Part shown: piece by piece, positions 23,587 to 32,176 of the stretch
Layout: each line of letters opens with the position of its first letter
Numbering within the stretch: position 1 is the stretch's first letter
Notes under the pieces: generated by a model
Seen by the model: only the letters and a program-made list of their open reading frames with translations
Databases searched by the model: none
What the model was told of the DNA's origin: nothing
Assembly (NCBI GenBank): GCA_000435595.1
Contig: FR895344.1
Span: 1 to 32,176, forward strand
Origin: Firmicutes bacterium CAG:882
Lineage (GTDB): Bacteria > Bacillota > Clostridia > Lachnospirales > Lachnospiraceae
DNA: 32,176 nucleotides
Direction: 5' to 3'
Position numbers and translations under genes: made by a program

Positions 23587-24217
23587 ATTTTTAACGGTTT
23601 TCTTACACAGGAATTCTCGGATATTACTTTGGTAAATAACATCATTGAACAGATTGCGTCAGGTGAAAATACAATCAATACAATTTCGTTAAAGGTTGGA
23701 GAGAAGGACACAACGGTTCTCTACTCATTGGAGAAGCTTATGGAGATTGGCTTGGTCGAGAAGAGAAAATGTATTACTGAGGAGAAAAACAGAAAAAAAC
23801 ACAGCACATTTTAAATGACAGTATGTTAAAATTCTGGTATGAATTTATACCAAAGGCAACAAGCGTTATTGAGATGGAGCAGGGCGATTCGGCGGGTTTA
23901 TGACCAACGTGGGGGTATGGTGGGGAACAGAGCAGATAGAAAACTCAAAGGTTGAGAGAATTCAGCAATCTGCCGATATAGACATCGTGGGAATATCCGA
24001 AATTGATAAGACTGCCGTAATCGGGGAATGCAAGTTTAAAAATGAACGGATAGATAAAAATGTATATGACACGCTGATTAGAAGAGCCTCTCGGATTATC
24101 GGAAAGTATAAGATTACTAAATATTTGTTTTTCTCACTGAGTGGATTTACTGAGTGGTTCGACAGTATCTCTGATGATAATGTTATTTTGATAACATTGG
24201 AAGATATGTATAATTAA
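23587..24217 (+). pseudogene. remnant of an AAA-type ATPase with DUF234 domain
   Basis: Three frames carry successive pieces of one family. The first (23587-23800) reads NGFLTQEFSDITLVNN...KDTTVLYSLEKLMEIGLVEKRK, the winged-helix part. After an A-rich slip near 23795-23805 the second reads ILNDSMLKFWYEFIPKAT up to a stop at about 23900. The third (from 23900) reads VGVWWGTEQIE...ADIDIVGISEIDKTAVIGECKF, the nuclease-like DUF234 end. The P-loop ATPase half is missing, and a segment between the second and third pieces seems deleted. It is therefore a 5'-truncated gene with two frame breaks. Intact relatives are scattered, often mobile genes in gut Clostridia. Confidence 0.85.
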
Positions 24218-24234
24218 TTTTTGGAGGGGTTACA

Positions 24235-24903
24235 ATGTATAAAATACTGCTGGTCGAGGACGATGCGGGAATAGCGAAGGAGATTGCGGATTATGCCGCA
24301 GGCTGGGGACTGGAAGTGCATATTGTGAAAAATTTTGAGAAGGTAATGGAGGAGTTTGCAGCGGTGCAGCCGCACCTTGTGCTGCTCGATATATCTCTGC
24401 CGTACTTTGACGGGTATTACTGGTGCAGTCAGATAAGAAAGGTGTCAAAGATTCCGGTGATATTCCTGTCATCGGCGGCGGATAACATGAACATTCTCAT
24501 GGCGGTGAATATGGGTGCTGACGACTTTATCGCGAAGCCGTTTGACAGAAACGTACTTATCGCGAAGCTCTCGGCGATGCTCAGAAGAAGCTATGACTTT
24601 GCAGCGTCGGTGAGCATAATCGAGCACAAGGGTGCAATGCTCAACACGGCTGACAACACGCTGACATATCAGGGAAATAACATAGATTTGACGAAAAATG
24701 AGTACAAGATACTTCTTGCGCTTATGGAGAACAGGGGAAAGGTCGTGAGCCGCGAGAGCCTTATGGAGAGACTGTGGGAGAGCGACAGCTTCGTGGACGA
24801 GAACACGCTCACGGTGAATGTGAACAGGCTGAGAAAAAAGCTCGACAATGCAGGGCTTAAAGACTTCATAACGACCAGGTTCGGAGTCGGGTACATAGTG
24901 TAA
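24235..24903 (+). CDS. Response regulator, OmpR/BceR-like
   Basis: The 222-residue protein has an N-terminal receiver domain with acidic pocket ED at 8-10, phospho-acceptor Asp52 (LVLLDISLPYFDG), and the lysine in FIAKPFDRNVL. The C-terminal winged helix (NEYKILLALMENRGKVVSRESLMERLW, then NVNRLRKKLDNAG) binds DNA. Sequence type and neighbours match BceR, which controls the adjacent ABC exporter in response to peptide antibiotics. GGAGGGG lies 7 bases before the ATG. The kinase gene follows after 12 bases. A candidate operator lies at 25958-25993. Confidence 0.92.
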   Translation: MYKILLVEDDAGIAKEIADYAAGWGLEVHIVKNFEKVMEEFAAVQPHLVLLDISLPYFDGYYWCSQIRKVSKIPVIFLSSAADNMNILMAVNMGADDFIAKPFDRNVLIAKLSAMLRRSYDFAASVSIIEHKGAMLNTADNTLTYQGNNIDLTKNEYKILLALMENRGKVVSRESLMERLWESDSFVDENTLTVNVNRLRKKLDNAGLKDFITTRFGVGYIV

Positions 24904-24915
24904 AAGGGGATTGGT

Positions 24916-25950
24916 ATGAAAAACAGACTGCAATTTGTATTGAAGTATATATTCGGAAAGAAAAAGGAGCTCGCCGTGTTTGCGGTGTGCTGCGTGATAT
25001 TTCTGTTTACCTTCGGAATGTACGGCATAACATTAAAAGCAGCTGCATATCCGACATTCGTCTGCTTCGTGATAATTCTCACGGCTCTCACGGTCGATGC
25101 CTGCATGAAATACGGCAAATGGAAAAGAATGCAGGAAATCCTGCAAAAAACTGTCGGTGATGACGGAGAGTTTGTTAGAATACTTGGTGGCGACGAACTG
25201 AATAAAATCGTGGATTCGGACGACATAATGCAGGTTCAGCTTTTGGAGGTCATAAGAAAGCTCAAGGAGAGCGGAATGTGTCTCGGGGATTCGATGAACA
25301 TGAAATATGCTGACATGGTGGATTATTATACAATGTGGGCGCACCAGATAAAGACACCTATTGCCTCGATGCACCTTATCCTTCAAAAACAGGATTCAGA
25401 GGATTCGAGGAGGTTAAGAACGGAGCTTATGAGGATTGAGCAGTATGTTGAGATGGTGCTTTGTTTTTTGAGGCTTGACTCGGACTCGACCGACTATGTG
25501 CTGAAGGAGTACAGGTTAGATGACATAATACGCACGGCGATACGAAAGCTTGCGCCGCAGTTTATAATGAAGAAGCTTGTACTTGATTATGAGACGATTG
25601 ATAAGCAGGTGCTGACGGACGAGAAGTGGCTTGGCTTTGTGATTGAGCAGGTGTTGTCAAATTCGGTAAAATATACGGAGAGCGGTAAGGTTAAGATAAG
25701 CTGTGAGGGCAGTAAGCTTGTTATAAGTGATACGGGAATCGGAATAGCACCTGATGACCTTCCGAGAATATTTGACAAAGGTTATACGGGCTTTAACGGG
25801 CGCATGGACAGAAAGGCGAGCGGAATCGGCTTGTACCTGTGCAGGAGGATATGCAATAACTTAGGGCACGGTATAACGGCTGAATCGGTTCCGGGACAGG
25901 GAACAACGATTGCGATAGAGCTTGAGAGAAATAATCTTGAAGTGGAATGA
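24916..25950 (+). CDS. Sensor histidine kinase, BceS-like (intramembrane-sensing)
   Basis: The 344-residue kinase has two transmembrane segments at about residues 18-60 with almost no extracellular loop, the mark of intramembrane-sensing kinases that rely on the partner transporter for stimulus detection. The phospho-acceptor is His143 in MWAHQIKTPIASMH. The ATPase domain has N, G1 and G2 boxes (VIEQVLSNSVKYTESG, ISDTGIGIAPDDL, ASGIGLYLCRRI). It is translated with the regulator gene just upstream. Confidence 0.93.
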   Translation: MKNRLQFVLKYIFGKKKELAVFAVCCVIFLFTFGMYGITLKAAAYPTFVCFVIILTALTVDACMKYGKWKRMQEILQKTVGDDGEFVRILGGDELNKIVDSDDIMQVQLLEVIRKLKESGMCLGDSMNMKYADMVDYYTMWAHQIKTPIASMHLILQKQDSEDSRRLRTELMRIEQYVEMVLCFLRLDSDSTDYVLKEYRLDDIIRTAIRKLAPQFIMKKLVLDYETIDKQVLTDEKWLGFVIEQVLSNSVKYTESGKVKISCEGSKLVISDTGIGIAPDDLPRIFDKGYTGFNGRMDRKASGIGLYLCRRICNNLGHGITAESVPGQGTTIAIELERNNLEVE

Positions 25951-25957
25951 AAATTTA

Positions 25958-25993
25958 TTACATAAATGTAAGATTTGAATGAGGAAATGTAAG
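25958..25993 (+). promoter_or_regulatory. candidate BceR-type operator upstream of the ABC genes
   Basis: TTACAT-AA-ATGTAA (25958-25971) is an inverted repeat, and AAATGTAAG occurs twice in direct order (25964-25972 and 25985-25993), 21 bp or two helical turns apart. OmpR-type regulators commonly bind such repeats. The second repeat also forms part of the following terminator stem. Confidence 0.5.
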
Positions 25994-26023
25994 CCGATGA
26001 AATGGAGATGCATTTCCTTTTTT
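25982..26023 (+). terminator. terminator-like hairpin after the kinase gene
   Basis: AGGAAATG (25982-25989) pairs with CATTTCCT (26011-26018), followed by six T. The loop is 21 bases. It would separate kinase and ABC transcripts, which agrees with a regulated promoter between 26020 and 26110, such as TTGGCA at 26034 with an A/T-rich -10. Confidence 0.6.
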
Positions 26024-26120
26024 GATATAGTGTTGGCATGAGGAGAAAAAATAGATTAAAAAATGCCGTGCGTTGTGTGTGCGGCGGTCAAACATTCAAA
26101 GCGTTAAGATGGAGGGATAA

Positions 26121-26891
26121 ATGAGTATTTTAGAGGCAGCAAACATCAAAAAGACGTACACGACAAGGATCGGAGGCAATAAGGTTGAAGCTCTTAAGAA
26201 TGTGTCCTTCCTTGTTGAGAAGGGTGAGTATGTGGCGGTTATGGGAGAATCAGGTTCAGGTAAGACCACGCTTCTCAACATACTTGCGGCACTTGATAAG
26301 CCGACAGGCGGAAGGATAAGGCTTGAGGGGCAGGATTTGTCACAGCTCAGCGAGAAGGAGCTTGCACAGCTGAGACGCGATAAGCTGGGCTTTGTTTTTC
26401 AGGATTTTAACCTGCTTGACACATTCACGCTCGAGGACAACATATATCTTCCACTTGTGCTTGCGGGGGAAAAGTACGCGGAAATGAAGAGAAGGCTTAT
26501 ACCGCTTGCGGTTCAGCTCGGAATCGAGCCTTTGCTTAAAAAGTATCCTTACGAGGTCTCCGGAGGTCAGAAGCAGAGGGCGGCAGTTGCAAGAGCACTT
26601 ATAATTAATCCGAGCATTATATTGGCGGATGAGCCGACGGGCGCGCTCGATTCTAAGTCGACGGATGAGCTGTTGAGGCTCTTTGGTGAGATTAATGAGA
26701 AGGGACAGACGATTCTGATGGTGACGCATTCGGCGAAGGCTGCAAGCCATGCCGGGAGAGTTCTCTTTATAAAGGACGGGGAGGTGTTTCATCAGATATA
26801 CCGTGGGGAGGACTCAAAGGATGAATTTTACAGAAAGATAGCCGATACGCTTACCGTGCTTGCAACAGGAAGCAGGAACGGTGAAGAGTGA
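26121..26891 (+). CDS. ABC transporter ATP-binding protein, BceA-like
   Basis: The 256-residue ATPase of the MacB/BceA type has Walker A GESGSGKTTLLN, Q-loop FVFQDFNLLDTFTLEDN, signature VSGGQKQRAAVARAL, Walker B IILADEPTGALDS and the switch histidine in MVTHSAKAA. It powers the FtsX-like permease encoded 20 bp downstream; such pairs free the cell from bacitracin-like or lantibiotic peptides and signal to the BceS kinase. ATG follows GGAGGG by 5 bases. Confidence 0.95.
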   Translation: MSILEAANIKKTYTTRIGGNKVEALKNVSFLVEKGEYVAVMGESGSGKTTLLNILAALDKPTGGRIRLEGQDLSQLSEKELAQLRRDKLGFVFQDFNLLDTFTLEDNIYLPLVLAGEKYAEMKRRLIPLAVQLGIEPLLKKYPYEVSGGQKQRAAVARALIINPSIILADEPTGALDSKSTDELLRLFGEINEKGQTILMVTHSAKAASHAGRVLFIKDGEVFHQIYRGEDSKDEFYRKIADTLTVLATGSRNGEE

Positions 26892-26911
26892 GAGAAAGTG
26901 GGGAATGACAG

Positions 26912-28972
26912 ATGGGAATAGGCTTTTACCCGCATCTTGCGTGGGACGGTATAAGAAAAAATAAAAGACTTTATCTTCCGTACATACTGACCTGTACGGG
27001 GATGGTCATGATGTTCTATATAATTGCATTTCTCGCGGGCGATACGATGCTTAAGACGGTGCGCGGCGGCTCCTTCGTGACGGAAATGCTTGGATTGGGA
27101 ACGTATGTGATAATGATTTTTGCGGTCATATTTCTCTTTTACACGAACTCTTTTCTGATGAAGAGGAGAAAAAAGGAATTCGGACTGTACAATGTGCTTG
27201 GTATGGGAAAGGGCAATCTGGCGAGAATATTATTCTGGGAGAGCGTTCAGATTGCATTCATATCAATAAGTACAGGACTTGTGTTCGGAATGGTGTTTGC
27301 AAAGCTCGGTGAAATTGCCGTGATGCATGCAATAAATGGGGAGAATAATTACAATATAAAGGTCAATGCCGAGGCACTTTTAATGACATTGAAGGTTTTC
27401 GGAGCTATATATGTACTGTTGTTTTTTAATATGGTACGACAAATAAAAATGTCAAACACGGTCGAGCTGCTAAAGAGTGATAACAAGGGAGAGAAACCGC
27501 CGAAGGCTAACTGGTTTATCGCACTGTGCGGTGTCGTTATCCTCGGAGGAGCATATTATATTGCGGTGACGATAGAAGATCCGATTACGGCACTTTCCAT
27601 GTTCTTTGTCGCAGTAATTATGGTAATAATAGGAACTTATCTGTTGTTTATCGCGGGTTCAGTCACGCTTTGCCGGATACTTCAGAAAAATAAGCACTAC
27701 TACTATAAGACTAACCATTTTGTGTCGGTATCATCAATGCTGTACCGGATGAAGAGAAACGGTGCAGGTCTTGCATCAATATGTGTACTCTGCACGATGG
27801 TGCTCGTCATGCTGTCCTCGACGGTATGTCTGTATACCGGCGAGGAGGGAGTCATAAGAAACAGATACCCGAAGGATATTGACATTACGGTCACGTTTGA
27901 CGATTATGAAAGCATGGATGGTTACATGGAAAAAATGAAGACATTCGTGGCGGATGATGTAAGCAGAGCAGGGGAAGAAGCTGAGAATGTGGTCGACTAT
28001 TCAGCGGCAATATTCGGAGCGGTGCTCGACGATGGAAGAATTGTGTGTGGGGAGGATGAGTATTATAATTTCAATCTTGGACAGTCGGCACAGACTTATA
28101 TGGTGTTTGCGATTTCAGCAGATGACTACAACAGGCTGATGAATGATAACCTCGAGATTGCAGACGATGAGGCTGTTATATGCTTCACGAAGGGGATGGA
28201 AAGTTCAAAGACAAATTCTTTTGACGAGCTTTCGGTCGGAGATGACGGACCACGCTATAAGGTTAAGAGAGTTGTTGATAAATTTATCTCCAACGGAACG
28301 GAGGCATTAAACGTAATTCCTACGATTTACATTTTCGTGAATAATCCGGGTGATATAGCTCTGCAGATGATGCCGGTGAAAAATTCACAGGGCAGCAGTA
28401 TTGTATCAATTCAGTGGTTCTACCAGTTCGACATGACAGGCGATGAGGCGAAGAAGATTGTCACTGTAAATGAAATCAAAGCGTTGTTCGGGCAGGAGTA
28501 TAGGGATGCTGAAGGACTGCTGACAGGCATCAGCAATATTCAGGTTGAGGGAAGAGCGGCCGAGAGGGACAACTTCTACACGATGTTTGGGGCACTCTTA
28601 TTCCTTGCAATTTTCCTCGGGATTGTGTTTGTGCTCGCCACGGTGCTTATCATATATTACAAGCAGGTCACGGAAGGCTATGTGGACTGCGGACGTTTTG
28701 AGATTATGAAAAAGCTCGGTATGACCAGGAGAGATATCAAGTCGAGCATCAATTCGCAGATGCTCACGGTATTCTTTCTGCCGATAGCGGCGGCGTGTGT
28801 TCATCTTGCTTTTGCTTTTCCAATTGTGAATAAGCTTTTGATGTGCTTCGGTTTTAACGATAAGGGTACCTTCGCACTGGTGAATGTGGTGTGTGTGCTT
28901 GTGTTTGCATTATTTTACGTCATTGTGTACAGAATTACGTCAAAATCGTATTATAATATTGTAAATGAATAG
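26912..28972 (+). CDS. ABC transporter permease, BceB-like (FtsX family)
   Basis: The 686-residue permease has about ten transmembrane segments and one large extracellular domain between the seventh and eighth (about residues 310-555), the layout of BceB-type peptide antibiotic transporters. The N-terminal FYPHLAWDGIRKNKRLYLPYILTC, the RRKKEFGLYNVLGMGKGNLARILFWE stretch and the C-terminal EIMKKLGMTRRDIKSSINSQML are family features. The extracellular domain contacts the peptide target and sets specificity, which cannot be read from sequence here. Confidence 0.94.
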   Translation: MGIGFYPHLAWDGIRKNKRLYLPYILTCTGMVMMFYIIAFLAGDTMLKTVRGGSFVTEMLGLGTYVIMIFAVIFLFYTNSFLMKRRKKEFGLYNVLGMGKGNLARILFWESVQIAFISISTGLVFGMVFAKLGEIAVMHAINGENNYNIKVNAEALLMTLKVFGAIYVLLFFNMVRQIKMSNTVELLKSDNKGEKPPKANWFIALCGVVILGGAYYIAVTIEDPITALSMFFVAVIMVIIGTYLLFIAGSVTLCRILQKNKHYYYKTNHFVSVSSMLYRMKRNGAGLASICVLCTMVLVMLSSTVCLYTGEEGVIRNRYPKDIDITVTFDDYESMDGYMEKMKTFVADDVSRAGEEAENVVDYSAAIFGAVLDDGRIVCGEDEYYNFNLGQSAQTYMVFAISADDYNRLMNDNLEIADDEAVICFTKGMESSKTNSFDELSVGDDGPRYKVKRVVDKFISNGTEALNVIPTIYIFVNNPGDIALQMMPVKNSQGSSIVSIQWFYQFDMTGDEAKKIVTVNEIKALFGQEYRDAEGLLTGISNIQVEGRAAERDNFYTMFGALLFLAIFLGIVFVLATVLIIYYKQVTEGYVDCGRFEIMKKLGMTRRDIKSSINSQMLTVFFLPIAAACVHLAFAFPIVNKLLMCFGFNDKGTFALVNVVCVLVFALFYVIVYRITSKSYYNIVNE

Positions 28973-28984
28973 TCAAAAGTATTC

Positions 28985-29013
28985 TTGAATTTTCATATAC
29001 AAGCAAGTATAAT
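28985..29013 (+). promoter_or_regulatory. sigma-A-type promoter of the GGDEF gene
   Basis: TTGAAT (28985-28990) and a perfect TATAAT (29008-29013) are separated by 17 bp. Initiation would be near 29020, so the coding region must start after that, which supports a start at 29054 or 29063. Confidence 0.75.
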
Positions 29014-29062
29014 AAACATGTATTTGTCAATATACTGTAATAAAATAAGGATAGTGTATGCC

Positions 29063-30403
29063 ATGAAAATTTGGGAATTCTTTGAAAATATGAACGAATG
29101 TGTGTATGCTTCGGACATAGATACGGATGAATTGGTATATATGAACAAAAAAGCACTCAAGATGTATGGAATTCATTCGTTAGACGAAGTTTCGGGAAAG
29201 AAATGCTATGAGGTGCTGCAACACTGTGCGGCACCTTGTGCTGCTTGTAACAACAGCCGGCTGCGTGAGGGTGAATTTATAGAGTGGGAACATTACAATC
29301 CTCTTCTCAATAAGAATTTTGCCATTAAGGATACAGTTGTCACCGACAGTGGCAGAAGGTACAGAGTGGAGATCGCAATTGATGCCGATGCGGCGGGTCA
29401 TACCTATGATTGTGGGGAAACCAGCCGGTATGAGAATATCGAGGCTATGTCGAATGAGGCACTCAGAATTGCACTTCAGGCACCTACACCTGATTTATCA
29501 TTGCAGATAGTGCTTGAATATATCGGCAAGGCATTGCACGGAGAGAGGACATATATTTTTGAGAAGAACGAGCTTGGAGGGGATGATAATACCTACGAGT
29601 GGTCGGCTGTCGGTGTTGAGTCGCAGAAGGATACACTTCAGAACGTTCCTGAGGAGGTATGTGCCGACTGGTATAGGAATTTTGCCGAAAACAGACACAT
29701 TGTGATAGTTGATTTGGAGGATATAAGAGAGAGTGATCCACTGCAGTACGATAATTTAAAGCGTCAGGATATACATTCACTTGTTGTCGTGCCTCTTTAT
29801 GACAACAAGCAGGCAATAGGTTTTTACGGTGTGGATAATCCTCCTGCGAGTGCAATAAAATATGCATCCAATATTCTGCACATATTAGGACATTTTATCA
29901 TATCCTGCATCAGAAGAAGAAATCTTGTGAAGGAACTCAAAGTTATGAGCTACAGTGACCAGTTGACCGGACTGGGAAACAGATATGCACTTAGCAGGTA
30001 TATGAAAACGGTTGATGAGAGCAGAAGCCTTGGAATCGTGTATTGTGATGTCACAGGTCTTAAGAAGGTGAACGATACCGAAGGACACGAGATGGGCGAC
30101 AGACTTCTTAAAAATGCCTGCGAAAGCCTGCAGAGAGTGTTCAGTGGCTATGGCTTGTTCAGAATAGGTGGAGATGAATTTTTAGCTGTTGCCAACGGTG
30201 TAACCAGGGAAGCTCTCGACGAGCGGGTAGGACTCCTTAAAGAGGATATGAAGCAGCATGGCGTCAATATGGCTGTAGGTGAGGTGTGGACTCATAAGGC
30301 ACCGAGAAATCCGGATGCTTTGTTGACGGATGCGGAGAAGCAGATGTATCAGGATAAGGCTGAGTATTATAAGAGGACAGGAATTGACAGAAGAAAGTAC
30401 TAA
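29063..30403 (+). CDS. PAS-GAF-GGDEF protein (predicted diguanylate cyclase)
   Basis: The protein (446 residues) probably makes the second messenger cyclic di-GMP. Residues about 1-115 form a PAS-like sensor with a cysteine cluster (KKCYEVLQHCAAPCAACN), about 130-290 a GAF-like domain (APTPDLSLQIVLEYIGKALHGERTYIFEKN...LVVVPLYDNKQAIGFYGVDNP), and the rest a GGDEF domain with SDQLTGLGNRYALSRYM and active-site RIGGDEFLAV. The usual RxxD inhibitory site five residues before GGDEF is absent (SGYG). I chose ATG at 29063; GTG at 29054 is closer to AAGGA. The promoter at 28985 rules out longer forms. No membrane segment is seen. Confidence 0.88.
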   Translation: MKIWEFFENMNECVYASDIDTDELVYMNKKALKMYGIHSLDEVSGKKCYEVLQHCAAPCAACNNSRLREGEFIEWEHYNPLLNKNFAIKDTVVTDSGRRYRVEIAIDADAAGHTYDCGETSRYENIEAMSNEALRIALQAPTPDLSLQIVLEYIGKALHGERTYIFEKNELGGDDNTYEWSAVGVESQKDTLQNVPEEVCADWYRNFAENRHIVIVDLEDIRESDPLQYDNLKRQDIHSLVVVPLYDNKQAIGFYGVDNPPASAIKYASNILHILGHFIISCIRRRNLVKELKVMSYSDQLTGLGNRYALSRYMKTVDESRSLGIVYCDVTGLKKVNDTEGHEMGDRLLKNACESLQRVFSGYGLFRIGGDEFLAVANGVTREALDERVGLLKEDMKQHGVNMAVGEVWTHKAPRNPDALLTDAEKQMYQDKAEYYKRTGIDRRKY

Positions 30404-30433
30404 TATAATAGAAAGCAGAGAGTAATTAAATTA

Positions 30434-32086
30434 ATGGAAAAAAGTAAAACAGACAACATGACCAATGATGCTAATGAGGTTAAGAGCACTGAAGCTGTAT
30501 CTGATGCAGTCAGATATGAGGATGCGCCTATTGATGAGAGAATCATACGGGCAGTGCAGGAGATGGGCTTTGAAGTGATGACACCGATTCAGCAGCAGGC
30601 GATTCCGGCTCTTTTAGAGGGCAGGGACGTACTTGGTCAGGCACAGACGGGAACCGGTAAGACGGCTGCATTCGGTATCCCGATGATACAGAGAATAGAC
30701 CCTTCTGTTGAGGGAGTACAGTGCATAATTCTCTGCCCTACGAGGGAACTCGCAATCCAGGCGGCGGATGAGCTTCGCAAGTTTGCCAAGTTCATGCACG
30801 GAATCAAGGTTCTGCCTATCTACGGGGGACAGGATATAGCGAAGCAGATTCGCTCACTCAAGGGAAATGTATCAATAATTGTCGGAACTCCGGGACGTGT
30901 CATGGATCATATGAGGAGACATACACTGCGTCTTGAGAACATAAAGGCTATTGTTCTTGATGAGGCGGATGAGATGTTAAACATGGGCTTCCGTGAGGAT
31001 ATTGAGACTATTCTTAAGGAAATTCCGGAGAACCACCAGACGGCACTGTTTTCAGCGACAATGCCTAAGCCGATTCTTGATATAACCCACACCTACCAGA
31101 AAGCTGCGGTTCATGTCAAGGTTGCGGCAAAGGAAGTTACAATACCGCTTGTAAAGCAGTATTATTACGAGGTTCAGCGCCAGAATAAGGCGGAAGTGAC
31201 AGCAAGACTTTTGGATTATTATAATCCTAAGCGTTCACTTATTTTCTGTAATACTAAGAAAATGGTTGACGACCTCACTGAAGAATTAAAGGGAAGAGGA
31301 TATTTTGCAGAGGGGCTTCACGGTGATATGTCACAGTTCCAGCGTGACAAGGTTATGAACGGCTTCAGAAACGGAACGGTTGAGATTCTTATTGCAACGG
31401 ATGTTGCTGCAAGAGGAATTGATGTTGATGATGTCGAGGCGGTATTCAACTATGATGTGCCGCAGGATATCGAATATTATGTGCACAGAATCGGCAGAAC
31501 GGGAAGGGCGGGTAAGACAGGACGCTCCTTCACGCTGGTTGTGGGCAGAGAGATATATAAGATAAGGGAGATTGAGAACGTGTGTCATACCAAGATTAAG
31601 GCGCGCACGATTCCTTCCGCTGCAGATATTACGGCAGTGAAGGCACAGAAGATTCTCTCTAAGGTTATGGAGGTCAGAAACGAGAAGGATTTGACCAAGA
31701 TGACCAAGATTATCACTGACAAGATGAACGACGATGATGTAACGGCGATTGAGCTTGCCGCCGCATTCCTTAAGATGCACATGGGCGAAGAACTTGAGGA
31801 TATTCCGGTCGAGGTATACAAGCCAAGACGCGCACGCCACTTCGAGGATGAAAAAGGACGAAGAGGCGGACGCAGGGAAGGACGTGACGAGCACCGTGAG
31901 AGGAGCGGCAGAGCCGGCAGGGACGAGCACCGTGAGAAGAGCAGTAAGCCGGGCAAGGACGAGCGACGCAGGAAGGAGCGTATCGGACGCGACGGCAACG
32001 CGAGAAACGATAAGGGACGTGTTGATTTTGGCGTTGAGCGCCGCTTGAGAGAGAAGCGCGAGAAACAGAAGAATAAGAAGGACTAA
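30434..32086 (+). CDS. DEAD-box ATP-dependent RNA helicase (CshA/DeaD-like)
   Basis: The 550-residue helicase unwinds RNA in ribosome assembly or mRNA decay. All motifs are visible: Q motif (MTPIQQQAIPALLEG), I (AQTGTGKTAAF), Ia (PTRELAIQ), Ib (GTPGRVMDH), II (DEAD), III (SAT), IV (LIFCNTKK), V (ATDVAARGID) and VI (HRIGRTGRAG). The C-terminal 90 residues are rich in Arg, Lys and Glu with repeats of the type GRDEHRE, as in helicases that bind RNA or degradosome partners through a basic tail. It has a weak ribosome site (AGAGAG) 31 bp after the GGDEF gene and may be read from that promoter. A terminator follows. Confidence 0.95.
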   Translation: MEKSKTDNMTNDANEVKSTEAVSDAVRYEDAPIDERIIRAVQEMGFEVMTPIQQQAIPALLEGRDVLGQAQTGTGKTAAFGIPMIQRIDPSVEGVQCIILCPTRELAIQAADELRKFAKFMHGIKVLPIYGGQDIAKQIRSLKGNVSIIVGTPGRVMDHMRRHTLRLENIKAIVLDEADEMLNMGFREDIETILKEIPENHQTALFSATMPKPILDITHTYQKAAVHVKVAAKEVTIPLVKQYYYEVQRQNKAEVTARLLDYYNPKRSLIFCNTKKMVDDLTEELKGRGYFAEGLHGDMSQFQRDKVMNGFRNGTVEILIATDVAARGIDVDDVEAVFNYDVPQDIEYYVHRIGRTGRAGKTGRSFTLVVGREIYKIREIENVCHTKIKARTIPSAADITAVKAQKILSKVMEVRNEKDLTKMTKIITDKMNDDDVTAIELAAAFLKMHMGEELEDIPVEVYKPRRARHFEDEKGRRGGRREGRDEHRERSGRAGRDEHREKSSKPGKDERRRKERIGRDGNARNDKGRVDFGVERRLREKREKQKNKKD

Positions 32087-32101
32087 CCGGATTTTGATTA
32101 T

Positions 32102-32131
32102 CCCCGCCGTGTAAACGACGGGGGTTTTTTT
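32102..32131 (+). terminator. intrinsic terminator after the helicase gene
   Basis: CCCCG (32102-32106) pairs with CGGGG (32119-32123) and CGT with ACG inside, one C-A mismatch and a GTAA loop, followed by seven T. Confidence 0.92.
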
Positions 32132-32176
32132 GTGTAACAGGATTCCGGTGTCAAAACATGCTCTATAAGCTTAATC

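Noticed and set aside
31331..31998. Minus-strand open frames of 199 and 137 residues
   Set aside because: They mirror the helicase C-terminus; the Arg-rich and Ser-rich character is a shadow of its basic tail.
1..32176. CRISPR array, tRNA, rRNA or insertion sequence
   Set aside because: No regularly spaced repeats with unique spacers, no tRNA or rRNA-like sequence and no transposase gene were seen; the repeats present are palindromic elements.

Overview
The window looks like chromosomal DNA of a low-to-medium GC, spore-forming (or ancestrally spore-forming) member of the Clostridia, most like Lachnospiraceae. The reasons are a sigF-spoVA sporulation cluster, a Bce-type antibiotic-peptide module, an lplABC-type sugar importer without its own ATPase, and a locus for pectin (rhamnogalacturonan) and rhamnose use. 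Identifications come from recognising protein motifs by eye; no database was searched.

Layout. (1) 1-6490, sporulation: the 3' part of sigF, a candidate sigma-G promoter, then spoVAA, spoVAB and spoVAC. Next come three genes not normally part of this operon (HD-domain protein, Ca2+/Na+ antiporter, YitT-family membrane protein), then a very long hairpin and spoVAD-spoVAE. A two-hairpin repeat that carries the ribosome binding site lies before spoVAA and again before spoVAC. (2) 6496-10873, housekeeping: a foldback repeat, a class A penicillin-binding protein (minus strand), a YigZ/IMPACT protein, and a PAP2-type membrane phosphatase (minus strand). The last two genes converge and share overlapping stop codons inside a bidirectional terminator. 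(3) 10874-23568, pectin and rhamnose: a regulatory region with a cre-like site and promoter, solute-binding lipoprotein, two permeases (one with an N-terminal zinc ribbon), a CE12-type acetylesterase, an unknown 233-residue protein, a GH28 glycosidase, an AraC regulator, rhamnulokinase and rhamnose isomerase. The two polysaccharide enzymes have no signal peptide, so oligosaccharides are probably imported first and trimmed in the cytoplasm, and rhamnose then enters RhaA/RhaB. (4) 23587-28972: a broken DUF234-type ATPase gene, then a BceRS-BceAB-like response regulator, kinase and ABC transporter. (5) 28985-32136: a PAS-GAF-GGDEF protein and a DEAD-box RNA helicase with a basic tail.

The most unusual signal is noncoding. 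Two long foldback elements (15489-15787 and 16009-16241) flank the region upstream of the acetylesterase gene in opposite orientations. Aligned, they share conserved internal-loop and hairpin-loop sequences, while several helices differ in sequence yet stay paired: at least six compensatory base-pair changes in two internal hairpins, and unrelated outer stems that are each self-complementary. A third, shorter relative may lie at 17045-17187. This is the pattern expected of a structured RNA, or of a hairpin-dependent mobile element, and I cannot assign it to a known family.
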